Assembly: GCA_037501455.1 (NCBI GenBank)
Contig: CM074863.1
Span: forward strand, 8,614,001-8,678,000
From: Lantana camara
Lineage: Eukaryota; Streptophyta; Magnoliopsida; Lamiales; Verbenaceae
Reading direction: 5' to 3'
Length of the DNA stretch: 64,000 nucleotides
Part shown: positions 10,981 through 21,020 of the stretch, one piece after another
Layout: each line of letters starts with the position of its first letter
Position numbering within the stretch: the stretch's first letter is position 1
Notes under the pieces: model-generated
What the model saw: the letters and a program-made list of their open reading frames with translations, nothing else
Told to the model about the DNA's origin: nothing
Databases searched by the model: none
Program-made: the position numbers and the translations under genes

Positions 10981-11177
10981 TTTAAATATAATACTAATTG
11001 ATTCTAATATAAAACTACAAATTAAAATGAGTTTTAAAACTATTTTTTGGGATTTTATACATCTTTTTGGGAAGTGGCCGCGTTTTTGTCGCGACCGTTC
11101 CGCGTCATTGCAACGGAACTGGAACGGTGGCCTCCGTTCCGTTCCCCGCGACCGTTCCGGCGAACCATGCCTCCATT

Positions 11178-13974
11178 GCTTGATAGTTTAACTCATCTGA
11201 AGAGTTGAATATCTGTCGCTGTAAGAATTTATAAGTTGTATTGATCTTCTTTTCATTGTCTTTTTAAAAAGGATGAATGTATATTCTAAGCAATTTATTG
11301 ATGAAAAACTGAATGTTTGTATAATAATATGCTCTGAATTCTGATCATAGTAGTTGTTTGCTTTCTATTCTTTTTTGTGAGATATTTTGCGCATTAGTAT
11401 CTGATCATCTACATAATTATATATACTCATTAATTAAGCATTCACGGTAAGCTAATTCAAATATTATTTTCTCAATATCCATTGGAAACGATTTGAAACC
11501 TCTAATGAAACGATTGTAGATAATTTCTTTAACTTAACCAAGCTTCTCATAGAATTTAAATGAGTGATCAAATTAATTATGCGTAATAATAATGAATTAA
11601 AAAAGCAATGAAACTTGACATATTTATCAAAGTTGAATCATGCCCATAAGTTGCGTACCATAATTGCATATAGCAATACTAATAGTTGAACATTAAAACA
11701 TGTATAGGAGTTAATGGTTCAATAATAAGATATTTATTATTATTATTCAATTTCAATTGCCACGGTAGAATAGAAGTATATTATTTTCATTTTTTGCTAT
11801 TCCTCGCTTCTCTTGGTCATTTTACCGAACACCTTCTTAAACTTTTTTTTACACACTTCACCAATAGAAAGGATTGTTTTCTCATTTGTCATTACTCTTA
11901 AGCTCCCTCTTTCTGTTGCGTTGCAAGATCATAAAGGTAGACGAGTAAGTTGAGGCCAAGCTCGCTTAGTCACTATGACGATCGGCCCGAATGTGGGGAT
12001 TGGGAAGGATGAGTTTTGTCTTAATTATGCGAAGCTGAGCTGGGTTCATCAGTCGGCTTTGATTGGTGTCCGCTATGCATATTGCAGCCTCAGGCTGCAG
12101 ACTGAACCAGAGTGTTGGCCATTCTCTGAGGAAGAAACCAACTGAAAAGATATATGTTCTCCGATGTTATGCTCTGGGAATCCTATTTCTCTCAAAATGT
12201 GAGTTTGATTTTCTAATTTTACGCTGCAGAAAACTTTGAACTAGCCGCATGGTTTAACGATTTTGTTTGCAGCCTTGCAGAGATTGAAATGATCAATAGG
12301 AAAGAAGCGATGAATGTGCCAATTAGGGCTTTTTTTATTTTATTTTTATTTACCACTTGCCAGTGTGCTGAAATTTGTTCTCAATGAAATCTTTTAATCA
12401 GTGTCCTAAATGATAAATGCTTATTCCAAAAGGACTAAACTCAGCCAAACCCCCCTAGTTAAATGACAAAAATTGCTGTTATGTAGATAGAAATCAAAGA
12501 TTAAAAACATACTCTCCATTGATAACTAGATGGCTGAAGTTTCGGATTTTGTATAACCAAGGTCAGTCCTTGGCACATAGAACAATGGTGTCTTTGTCTA
12601 TGAGCTTTTATTTAGTGTCATCAGTTTCAATTGGAAGACGGTAGGAACTTCGCTACAAAGTTCCTGGAATAGTTTTAACTGGAAGAAAATGACGCCTTTG
12701 ACATTAATAGCTTATGGGTCTAAGATGACTTATGCTGAGTTGAAATTTCCAAGTCTTCCAAATGTTTGCACCAGTTTTCTTCTATTTGCATGCCTAACTT
12801 TCACATTTCATAGGTACTTAAAAAGCCCCTTGGACCTTCCCAATCAATATCAAAGGCTTTTTGTATCTACTGTAGAAATATATATGCGTTGCAGGTTCAC
12901 ATTTTTGTATTTAAGATTTAGTTAGACTAGTTGAAGAAGGAAAGAAGACGGAAACTTACCACAATTGCCGGTCCATTTCAAGCACTGGTCACCATTTACC
13001 AATTCAAGCATTTCGAGTAGTATTTATACACCAGATTGTATGTACTCGCCCATTATCATCAAGTAAACCCACTACTTTGTCTGCTCCTTCATACGTGAGT
13101 TCTTTCGAAATTTGGTTAATTCCTAGATTAGAATTCCAAGTTTAATCATGTATCCGGCAGAGTGAGGAGGAGGTCTTGAAGCGCACTATAGGTCACCCCA
13201 ACTCAGCGGAGAAAAAACCGGGAAAGGTAATGTGAAGTGTGAACATTCTTTAATGTGATAAGCTCTAGAAATCATTTATCATTCATATCGTATTTCCTTT
13301 CTGTTGATTATTTATTCTGGTGGCAGTGAGAACAATGATTGGAGTTCAAACATAGCTTTATGACTTCAAAATTAATGCAAGCAGTTATTTAGATTGATTT
13401 CCAAATTACTGTCAACTGAAGATTCAGAATTTCAAATAGATCTTTAATAGATATATGTAGTGTCTGCAAATTCTAAAAAAAAAAAAAAACATTTTTAGCT
13501 TTTTGTAAGCAATTAGTAAGTGGCACGTGCATCGTACCTGTTATCCTATTTATTAATAGTAGCTTTTATGAAAAGTTTGTTTTATTAATTTTTATTTGTA
13601 TTATTTATCTTTATTGTTCTTTTTTTTTTTTAAGAATAATTATTTTATTATATTTTAATTATTTAAATAAGTTATTTGATACTTAAATTTAGTGTTATTC
13701 TTTATTTTCTCCAAAGATGAGAGTATTCCATATATGTATTTGAATTTTAGAATTAAAATTTTTTTTTTTTTTATTGGTGTTTCCCACCGTCTAGGGAAAA
13801 TTCCTTAGCCTTTTTCCCTTTTTGAATAGCTTAATCTTTCTTTTACTCCTCCTTATATTTTGTTGGATATTTTTTTCTTATAAAATGCTCCTATAATTTC
13901 ATCATTTCTATTCATGTTTTGATCCCTGTAGGTCATCATTGGGTTTGTTGCTCTTTTCTCCTATTTAAATAGTT
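11178..13974. other. Intergenic, no supported gene
   Basis: AT-rich DNA without a convincing coding frame. A slightly GC-richer patch at about 11930-12180 might be a decayed gene fragment, but I could not assign it. A 14-base A run sits near 13477. Confidence 0.6.
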
Positions 13975-16330
13975 GGGATAATTACCAACGACCACATGAG
14001 ATATAGCAAAATTACAGATTACCCCCTGAGATCTGAAAAATTACGAACACTCCCTAATTTTGTATTCTCTCTCACAAACTTCCCCACCAGTTATTCACGG
14101 TGTTAAATTCTGATGACGGCAGCAATATTATTTTTAAAAATTTCTAATTTTATCCTTGAGGGGTATATGTAATAGTATTGAAAGTGTAAGGATATATTTG
14201 TAATGTTGGTTAAATTTGTATTCTTTAATTTAAAATTTTATAATTTAATCTAATATTTATATTTTGCTAATAAGTTAATAAAAATACATATTTCATGCCT
14301 ATAAAACATGATAAAAAATTTACAAATTCTTCATTATATCTATATCTTAATTTGAAGTATAATTTGCATAAGTTCATTTAAACTTTGTTCATTTGAAATA
14401 ATAAATTTTCATTTTGAAATAGAAAATCGTAACAAATACACCAACATCAATTAATATATTAATAAGTTTGCATAAATATTTGTCAGAGTTATTTAAACAA
14501 ATATTTCAAACGTTGGTGATCTCTAATACATTTGTATTAAATAGAATAAATAATATTTTAATATAAACATGCATGTTCAATATCTAAACAAAAATTAGGG
14601 TATCCATAAATTCTAAGTATGAAATTAGTTCATTGTAAAAATATCAAAATATCATTAAGTAACATTCTTTGCAAAAAATAAAATAAAATAAAATAAAAAT
14701 GCTAGGTAGGTACAAAACTTAAATACTTATACCACCCCCTAAGGCTGCGCTTACTATGAAAGGTAGGAAAACGATGAGAATAGGTTACCTCTAGATTAAG
14801 AAACGGACTATTTATCTATTAGGCCTATTTACTTTGAAGTTTTTGGTTAACTCATTTTTGGACACTTTTTACTTTTCTTGTTTGTTATACGTCAGTTAAT
14901 GCTTGTTTTTACCCAAATACCCATGACTTTTTCAACACTTTTTCCCCTATTTCAAGCCCTAATCGTTATTCACTCTCTCACAACTAAACACTCTTTCAGC
15001 AATATTGTGCACGCGAGAGGAAGGAGGTTCGACAAAATTTATTTATAATAATATAAAGTAATCTTTCCCTATGTTTTTAAATTTATAATTTTAAAATTAA
15101 GCCTTTTTGAACCCACTTAAAAAAAGGAAAAAGTGTATTGAGCATAAATTTTAAAATTGTGTGTAAAATTTAAAAAAGCTCATAGTCCAAAAATAAAAAT
15201 AAAAATCTATTTAATGTTGCCCTAAATATTAAACGCTCTAAAAGAATATATAATTTGTAGTTAATAATATAAAGTAATCTTTCTCTCTAAAATAAATAAG
15301 TTCTCGGGTTCGAAAAATAATATAAAGTAATATATAAAGTAATCTTTCACTTAAATAAGTTCAGTTAAATTTATTTTTGGATTATGATCTGGTGCTTTCA
15401 GTAATATTGCGCACGCGAGTAATCTCAAGTGTGAATTTGGGGACAAAATGGTACTTTTATCTAGTCTCTTGCCAATGGATAAATAATACGACCCTTGGGG
15501 AGAGATATGTATCCCATCCATTTCAAGCATTTAACCCGGGGCTCCATGTAAAGGGTTGGAAACCCAACTTTCAAAGTAAAGACTAGTAAATGGTAGATTA
15601 TTTATCCAAACCACTCTTTAGAGGCATAGTAAACGCAACCTTAGAAGCTCTTTACTTTTCTTGTTTACTATCCATAGGTGATGGTTTATTTTTTGCAAAA
15701 ATTTTGGTTATTTAATCTAATTGACTTTTTACTTTGATTGTTTGTCCTCTAACTAAAATTTTTCATAACTTTAATGTCTTTACTTTGGGAGATACTAACC
15801 CATTGGATTACTCCACAAATGACCAATTTGCCACTGTCTTGGAAAATGGGCCTAACTGACAAATATTTAGTCCACAAATGACCAATTTGTCGTAAATTAT
15901 GAATGAAGCCAAGGGGCAAGAAAGTAAAATCATTTAGTCCAGCCCCACTTGGTTAAATAGCAACAGCCTTTTTGGGTGGCTAACAACACCATCCATTTCC
16001 CACTTCTACCCGGGGCTCCGGGAAATCCCCATATAGTGTAACCATCAAAGTAAAGAATAGAAAAGGGGGGTGTACATTACCAAGATGCCATTTTCTTGAA
16101 AAGTAAAGAGGTTCTAAGAATTTCAGTACTTGCATTAACTTTCTTACGTTTGGGCTCTTATTATATATACCTTCCTGAGTTTCAGCATATAAGAGGTAAA
16201 ATAGCAAAATTGCACATTCTGTTAAATTTAACAAAAAAGATAACGGATCAGGAGGAATTCGTAATTTCTCAAATCTCGGGGGGGAATCCGTAATTTTATC
16301 ACACCTCAAGGGGGTCGTTCATAATTATCC
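13975..16330. mobile_element. Mutator-like (MULE) non-autonomous element, 2.36 kb
   Basis: Long imperfect inverted termini of about 80 bp start GGGATAATTACC at 13975 and end ATAATTATCC at 16330, flanked by a perfect 10-bp duplication TTAAATAGTT (13965-13974, 16331-16340). Long inverted repeats and a 9-11-bp duplication fit Mutator-like elements. The interior has no transposase. It contains another element (14742-15641) and AT-rich filler with repeats of 'ataatataaagtaatctttc'. Confidence 0.8.
14742..15641. mobile_element. Nested small TIR element inside the MULE
   Basis: The ends AGGCTGCGCTTACTATG (14742) and CATAGTAAACGCAACCT (ending 15641) are inverted repeats with two mismatches. The flanks read TA / TA, or TAA / TTA if the end is shifted by one, so superfamily (Harbinger or mariner-like) is uncertain. 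No coding capacity is visible. Confidence 0.6.
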
Positions 16331-16340
16331 TTAAATAGTT

Positions 16341-17510
16341 TTTGCATTGTTTGATTCTTTGTTTTCTTTATGACTTGTTCTTTTTGTTTTTGTTTTCTCC
16401 TATGATGCACGGACACTTCTGAAAAAATTATTTTACCGTGTGACGTCGTATCGGACACGCATAGAAAATTCAAGAAAAACTTTGTACCTCGTATCGTGTC
16501 CTGTCCATGTCGTCATGTTTGTATTCATATTTCATGGGTTTTCCCTCTACCATTATATTAGGATCCACTTCTTTGGTCAGTATGTATTGATACTCATATA
16601 TTTCGTTTTCCTTCAAATTAAAAACAATTATCGAGTAAAACAATATAAAAAACTAATATATGTCCCAAATAATTGACAAATTATTTTAAGATATGATAAA
16701 CTAATTGTATTATCCAAATTAAATTCAATGACTATAAAAAGTTTCAAAATCTAACTCTTAATCATAAAATTTTCACAAACTAAGTGTTCTCAACAATTTT
16801 TGTTGTATACTGCTGCATTTTTAAAATTTATCTGATTTGCCTTGCTATCCCACACTAAGTTTGAAAACTATATAAAACTCAAAAGCTTTTGAGAGTTTTA
16901 AAATCAATGAAAAATACGGAAATGGGAGAATTCATATTAATAGATAAATAAATTATTAAGATAAATATAATAATAAATATCCAATGAAAATATAAATAGT
17001 AGAGAGAATTTGAAGAGTTGAGATTTAAAGAAAGTTGAACTTTGTTTAATAATATTAAATTAAATAATTAAACTAAATTAAGAGTTATTGAATATTGACT
17101 TTTGGGAATGGCTAAATTGAATAATGGGTAATTATGTCAATTAACAATCCACACTTTTATATAGGTAAAGATATAGATAGATATAGATATAGATTTGGGA
17201 GTGTACAGTGAATCGGCTTATTTTAAGTAGAAATAAGCTAAAAGCTAGAAATTGGTCTTTAGATGCTTCTAGCATTAGCTACCAGCTTCAATGCTATTTG
17301 ATGAATAAATGAAACTTTTTTTTGGTCTGATACAAGTTTTTGTCAACCTTTTGTTTTCCTCCCAATCAATCACAACTTTTACTACTCGACATTTTACAAC
17401 TTAAGTATCTCCTCCTCCAAAAGCACAAATTTTTGCAACACCTCCATATTCCTATTGATTCCATTGTCTGTCCCATCCTGCAGACTGATTTTTCCAAGAA
17501 TTTGACTAAG
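16341..17510. other. Upstream region of the WAK-like gene
   Basis: AT-rich. A short 'gatata' microsatellite lies at about 17167-17195. A segment at 16410-16520 with 'cggacac' motifs resembles the one that flanks the Gypsy insertion at 50060 and 62380. No gene seen; the promoter of the WAK-like gene must lie here. Confidence 0.5.
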
Positions 17511-19754
17511 ATGAGGTTGTCATTATTACTTGAAGTAATTTCATGTCTCTGTCTAGCTACAACTACTGCTCTTGCAATATCTTGGTCCAAGCCTGATTGT
17601 CAAGAGAAGTGTGGAAATGTGACCATCCCCTATCCTTTTGGAATCGGCTCTGGATGCAGCTTAAATTCTTCATTTACAGTTCTCTGCAACTCCACCAATC
17701 CTCCAAGTCCGTGGTTGAGCAGCATAAGTATGGAAGCACTTGAAATTTTTGTGGACGGTAGAGTCAGAGTAAAGCAACCCGTGTCACCGCTGAATTGCTC
17801 TGATGTGCAGATAACAAAAACTCTGGCAACATCTCTTGCCGGAAGTCCTTTTACTATCTCAGCATTCTACAATTCATTGGCTGTTTTGGGCTGCAGAAAT
17901 GTGGTTTGGTTGCGCCCTGATAAGACGTCTAGTACTATTGGTGGATGCAAGGCCATTTGTGATAAAAATTCTACAGACGCCAGTTGCAATGGTGTTAACT
18001 GCTGCCAGACAACAATTCCACCATCACTCCAGGAGTTGCAATATACTTACCAAACTGAACATAGAAATAATGGCTTTTGTGGGTATGCCTTCCCTGTTGA
18101 TAAGAAATGGTTTCAAGATGATTATAAAAGACACCGAGGCCTTCAAAATGAAAATCCATTTGATCAAGAGTTTGGATTCGCACCTCTTGTCCTGGAGTGG
18201 GAAGTAGGTATCCCAATTTCCGAAATGTCTCTTTATGGATATTGCAGTAGATACTCTTCATCATCACTTATTGAAAGCAATGATGAATATACAGGAGGTG
18301 AATGCAGGTGCAGCTTCGGGTTTGATGGAAACCCTTATCTACCTGGAGGATGCACTGATATTGATGAATGTAACACAACCTTGCCGATTTATAAATACTG
18401 CAGGAATGGTATCAATGAATGTAACAGAACCTTAGGTAATTACTGCATGGGTGGCACATGTATCAATTCATTTGGGAGTTACACATGTCTATTTCCGGAT
18501 GCCAATAAAGGCTCTCGAGTCAGAAAAATATTTATCAGTATCGGCAGTGGGGTTGGCGCACTAATTTTACTTGTCTTTGCTTGGAGGTCCACTAGAGCAA
18601 TTAGAAAAAGAATTAAGGCGAACCGCAAACGTAAGTTTTTCAAGAAAAATGGTGGCTTACTCCTGGAACAACACTTCTCTTCAACTGATAAGTACGGAGT
18701 AGAAAAAATCAAGTTGTTTAGTTCAAAAGAGTTGTCGCAAGCTACTGATCATTACAATGAAAATCGAGTACTAGGGCATGGTGGCCAGGGTACCGTCTAC
18801 AAAGGAATGTTGACAGATGGAACAATCGTGGCAGTCAAGAGATCCAAGAGTGTACACGAAGATGATCTCGAAGTCTTCATTAATGAGGTTGTTATTCTAT
18901 CACAAATAAATCACAGGAACATAGTCAAGTTGTTGGGGTGTTGTCTAGAAACTGAAGTTCCTCTCCTCGTCTACGAATTCATCCCAAACGGCACACTTTT
19001 CCAACACATCCATGAGCCAAGCGAGGAATTCCCGTTATATTGGGAAATGCGCCTGCGGATTGCCAAAGAAGTAGCGGGGGCGCTTTCTTACCTTCACTAT
19101 GCTGCATCTGCACCTATTTATCATCGCGATATCAAGTCAACAAACATACTCTTGGATGACAAATACCGAGCCAAAATTTCAGATTTCGGCACATCAAGGT
19201 CAGTTGCTATTGATCAAACTCACTTGACCACAAGAGTATTAGGCACATTTGGCTACTTGGATCCAGAGTACTTCCAATCGAGCCAGTTCACAGAAAAGAG
19301 CGATGTGTACAGTTTTGGTGTCGTTATGGTCGAGCTTTTAACTGGAGAGAAAGCAATCTCATCCATTAATAGAGCAGAAGCAGGAAGGAGTTTGGCCACA
19401 CATTTCTTGGACTCAATGGAGGAGAATCTTCTGTTTGATATTATTGATGCAAGGGTCCTCAAAGAAGCCAGGAAAGAAGAAATTGCTGCTATTGCCCAAC
19501 TAGCCAGGAGATGTCTGCACTTGAATGGCAAGAGAAGGCCAACAATGAAGGAAGTTGCAAGCGAGTTAGATGGAATTCAAATGCTGAAAGAAGCTGATAC
19601 AGTACTTAATGGCGTGCAAATCGACAATCGGAAGCGAGATTATCACTCAATTGAGCTAGTTGAGTATTATGACTCCTCTTCATTCTCCAGAAGCACGTAT
19701 TTGGATACCACCACTTCATTCTCACCAGATCATGAACACCCATTGCTTGATTGA
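17511..19754 (+). CDS. Wall-associated-kinase-like receptor protein kinase (intact, single exon)
   Basis: A 747-residue receptor kinase. I chose the ATG at 17511 because it begins a clear signal peptide (MRLSLLLEVISCLCLATTTA), although the frame is open back to 17340. The cysteine-rich galacturonan-binding GUB_WAK domain follows (CQEKCGNVTIPYPFGIG). An EGF-like segment (TDIDECN, later GTCINSFGSYTC) comes next, then a membrane span at about residues 340-362. The kinase shows a Gly-rich loop GHGGQGTVYKG (422-432), AVKR Lys at 443, HRD 538-540 and DFG 558-560, all present. It would sit in the plasma membrane, bind pectin or wall fragments outside and signal by Ser/Thr phosphorylation inside. WAK genes usually have introns; none is visible. 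A near-identical 3' fragment lies at 3005-3344. Confidence 0.93.
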   Translation: MRLSLLLEVISCLCLATTTALAISWSKPDCQEKCGNVTIPYPFGIGSGCSLNSSFTVLCNSTNPPSPWLSSISMEALEIFVDGRVRVKQPVSPLNCSDVQITKTLATSLAGSPFTISAFYNSLAVLGCRNVVWLRPDKTSSTIGGCKAICDKNSTDASCNGVNCCQTTIPPSLQELQYTYQTEHRNNGFCGYAFPVDKKWFQDDYKRHRGLQNENPFDQEFGFAPLVLEWEVGIPISEMSLYGYCSRYSSSSLIESNDEYTGGECRCSFGFDGNPYLPGGCTDIDECNTTLPIYKYCRNGINECNRTLGNYCMGGTCINSFGSYTCLFPDANKGSRVRKIFISIGSGVGALILLVFAWRSTRAIRKRIKANRKRKFFKKNGGLLLEQHFSSTDKYGVEKIKLFSSKELSQATDHYNENRVLGHGGQGTVYKGMLTDGTIVAVKRSKSVHEDDLEVFINEVVILSQINHRNIVKLLGCCLETEVPLLVYEFIPNGTLFQHIHEPSEEFPLYWEMRLRIAKEVAGALSYLHYAASAPIYHRDIKSTNILLDDKYRAKISDFGTSRSVAIDQTHLTTRVLGTFGYLDPEYFQSSQFTEKSDVYSFGVVMVELLTGEKAISSINRAEAGRSLATHFLDSMEENLLFDIIDARVLKEARKEEIAAIAQLARRCLHLNGKRRPTMKEVASELDGIQMLKEADTVLNGVQIDNRKRDYHSIELVEYYDSSSFSRSTYLDTTTSFSPDHEHPLLD

Positions 19755-20180
19755 TTAGACTCAAACAGTGCTTCAAGAATTCGAGATAAAAAACTGTTTA
19801 GCAGTTTATTTTCAGTTGTGTGCAAGTTACCTTCTACGAGACATATAGGATCCCTTAATTTTCAATAGTAGAACTGTTGTAACTGTAATATGTGAATCTT
19901 CCTGCAGAATCTGATTTCTAAGTTCCAGTATTTCTGGGAACTAACTTGAATATTTCAAGATTTAGCAAGCTTGAATATTACATAATATAATGTTAGTACT
20001 GTTTAAATCACAGTATTAACAGATGAATAGGCAACAAAGGAATAATAACTCATATCATGCACCTAACAAACTAGTATAATGGAGACCCAAAGACAAAAAT
20101 TCCCCAAAAGAGAGCTCTGCACCAATCTTTTTATAAACTCAAAGCCAAAAACTCGCCATATGCTTCTCATCACGCAGGTT
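19416..20180 (+). repeat. Segmental duplication of WAK 3' end and flank (copy B)
   Basis: Direct-repeat partner of 3005-3783, about 16.4 kb away, in the same orientation. It includes the 3' UTR and about 300 bases of flank and ends at 'catcacgcaggtt'. Confidence 0.9.
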
Positions 20181-20691
20181 CAAGGGATGCAAACATACTC
20201 GTAACTCGTAAGTTCGTCAAAGTAAACATGAGTTCTAACGCGTCATATGTGAATACAAAAACAGGAGTACAAAATATAGACACGATACAAAAATGAGATT
20301 ATAAATACAAATAAAATAATATCAACGGGATTACAAATATAAATACAATAATATAAATTTTTTTACTGTTATTATGAGAAAAATGTTGACATAGATGTTG
20401 GATATTATATAAAAAATAATATTTTTAGAGGTGACTGCACGTTACACGCGAGAAACGGAGCCATAAATATAACTTATAAATTCTTTGAACATCCAAGTAT
20501 GTGTACACATCTATGGCTCTCATTTTATTTTTTTTTCTCCCTTAAATATCATTTTGTTAATGCGTGGAAAATGCAATCAAATTAGAAATGGCCATAAGAC
20601 AAGAAGATATTAATATCTTGCATACCATAATTGCATAGGGTAATAAACCAGTATAAGAGTTAATGGTCCAATAATAAGATATTAATTAATA
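20181..20691. other. Intergenic between WAK and TTC5
   Basis: AT-rich; no gene or clear element seen. Confidence 0.5.
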
Positions 20692-20925
20692 GGGCAAATT
20701 ACATCCAACTACCCTGAGGTTTGCCCTAATTACGAATCAGTCCCTCTTTTTTCATTTATTACATATCAACCCCTAAAAACACTGTTTCAATTACATTTTA
20801 ACCCCTAAAGAGGGACTGATTTGTAATTGAAACAGTGTTTTTAGGGGTTGATATGTAATAAATGAAAAAAGAGGGACTGATTCGTAATTAGAGCAAACCT
20901 CAGGGTAGTTGGATGTAATTTTCCC
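20692..20925. mobile_element. Foldback MITE (MULE-type) in the TTC5 promoter region
   Basis: A 234-bp near-palindrome. GGGCAAATTACATCCAAC at 20692 is mirrored by GTTGGATGTAATTTTCCC read in reverse to 20925, with arms of about 110 bp. A perfect 9-bp duplication TAATTAATA flanks it (20683-20691, 20926-20934). It lies about 95 bp upstream of the TTC5 start codon. Confidence 0.9.
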
Positions 20926-21020
20926 TAATTAATAAGCATAGAATAATTGCCACATCCCTCTTCTTCATTACGACTGCCAACATTTTCGCGTATTTGGATT
21001 CTGGGGACTTGCCGAGCAAC

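Larger units (their letters stand above)
8813..11169. mobile_element. Non-autonomous hAT element carrying separase exons (Pack-type)
   Basis: The ends are inverted: CATGGTTTGCAGGAACGG at 8813 and the complement of CATGGTTCGCCGGAACGG ending at 11169. They are flanked by a perfect 8-bp target duplication CCTCCATT (8805-8812, 11170-11177), the hAT hallmark. Both subterminal regions are filled with copies of GGAACGG (8820-8970 and 11080-11160). No transposase is visible. The interior is a fragment of a host separase gene on the minus strand, itself interrupted by a second hAT element at 9103-10512. Confidence 0.88.

Noticed and set aside
20994..21020. Upstream start of the TTC5 frame
   Set aside because: It begins with TTG; the first ATG in frame is at 21021 and gives a sensible N-terminus.
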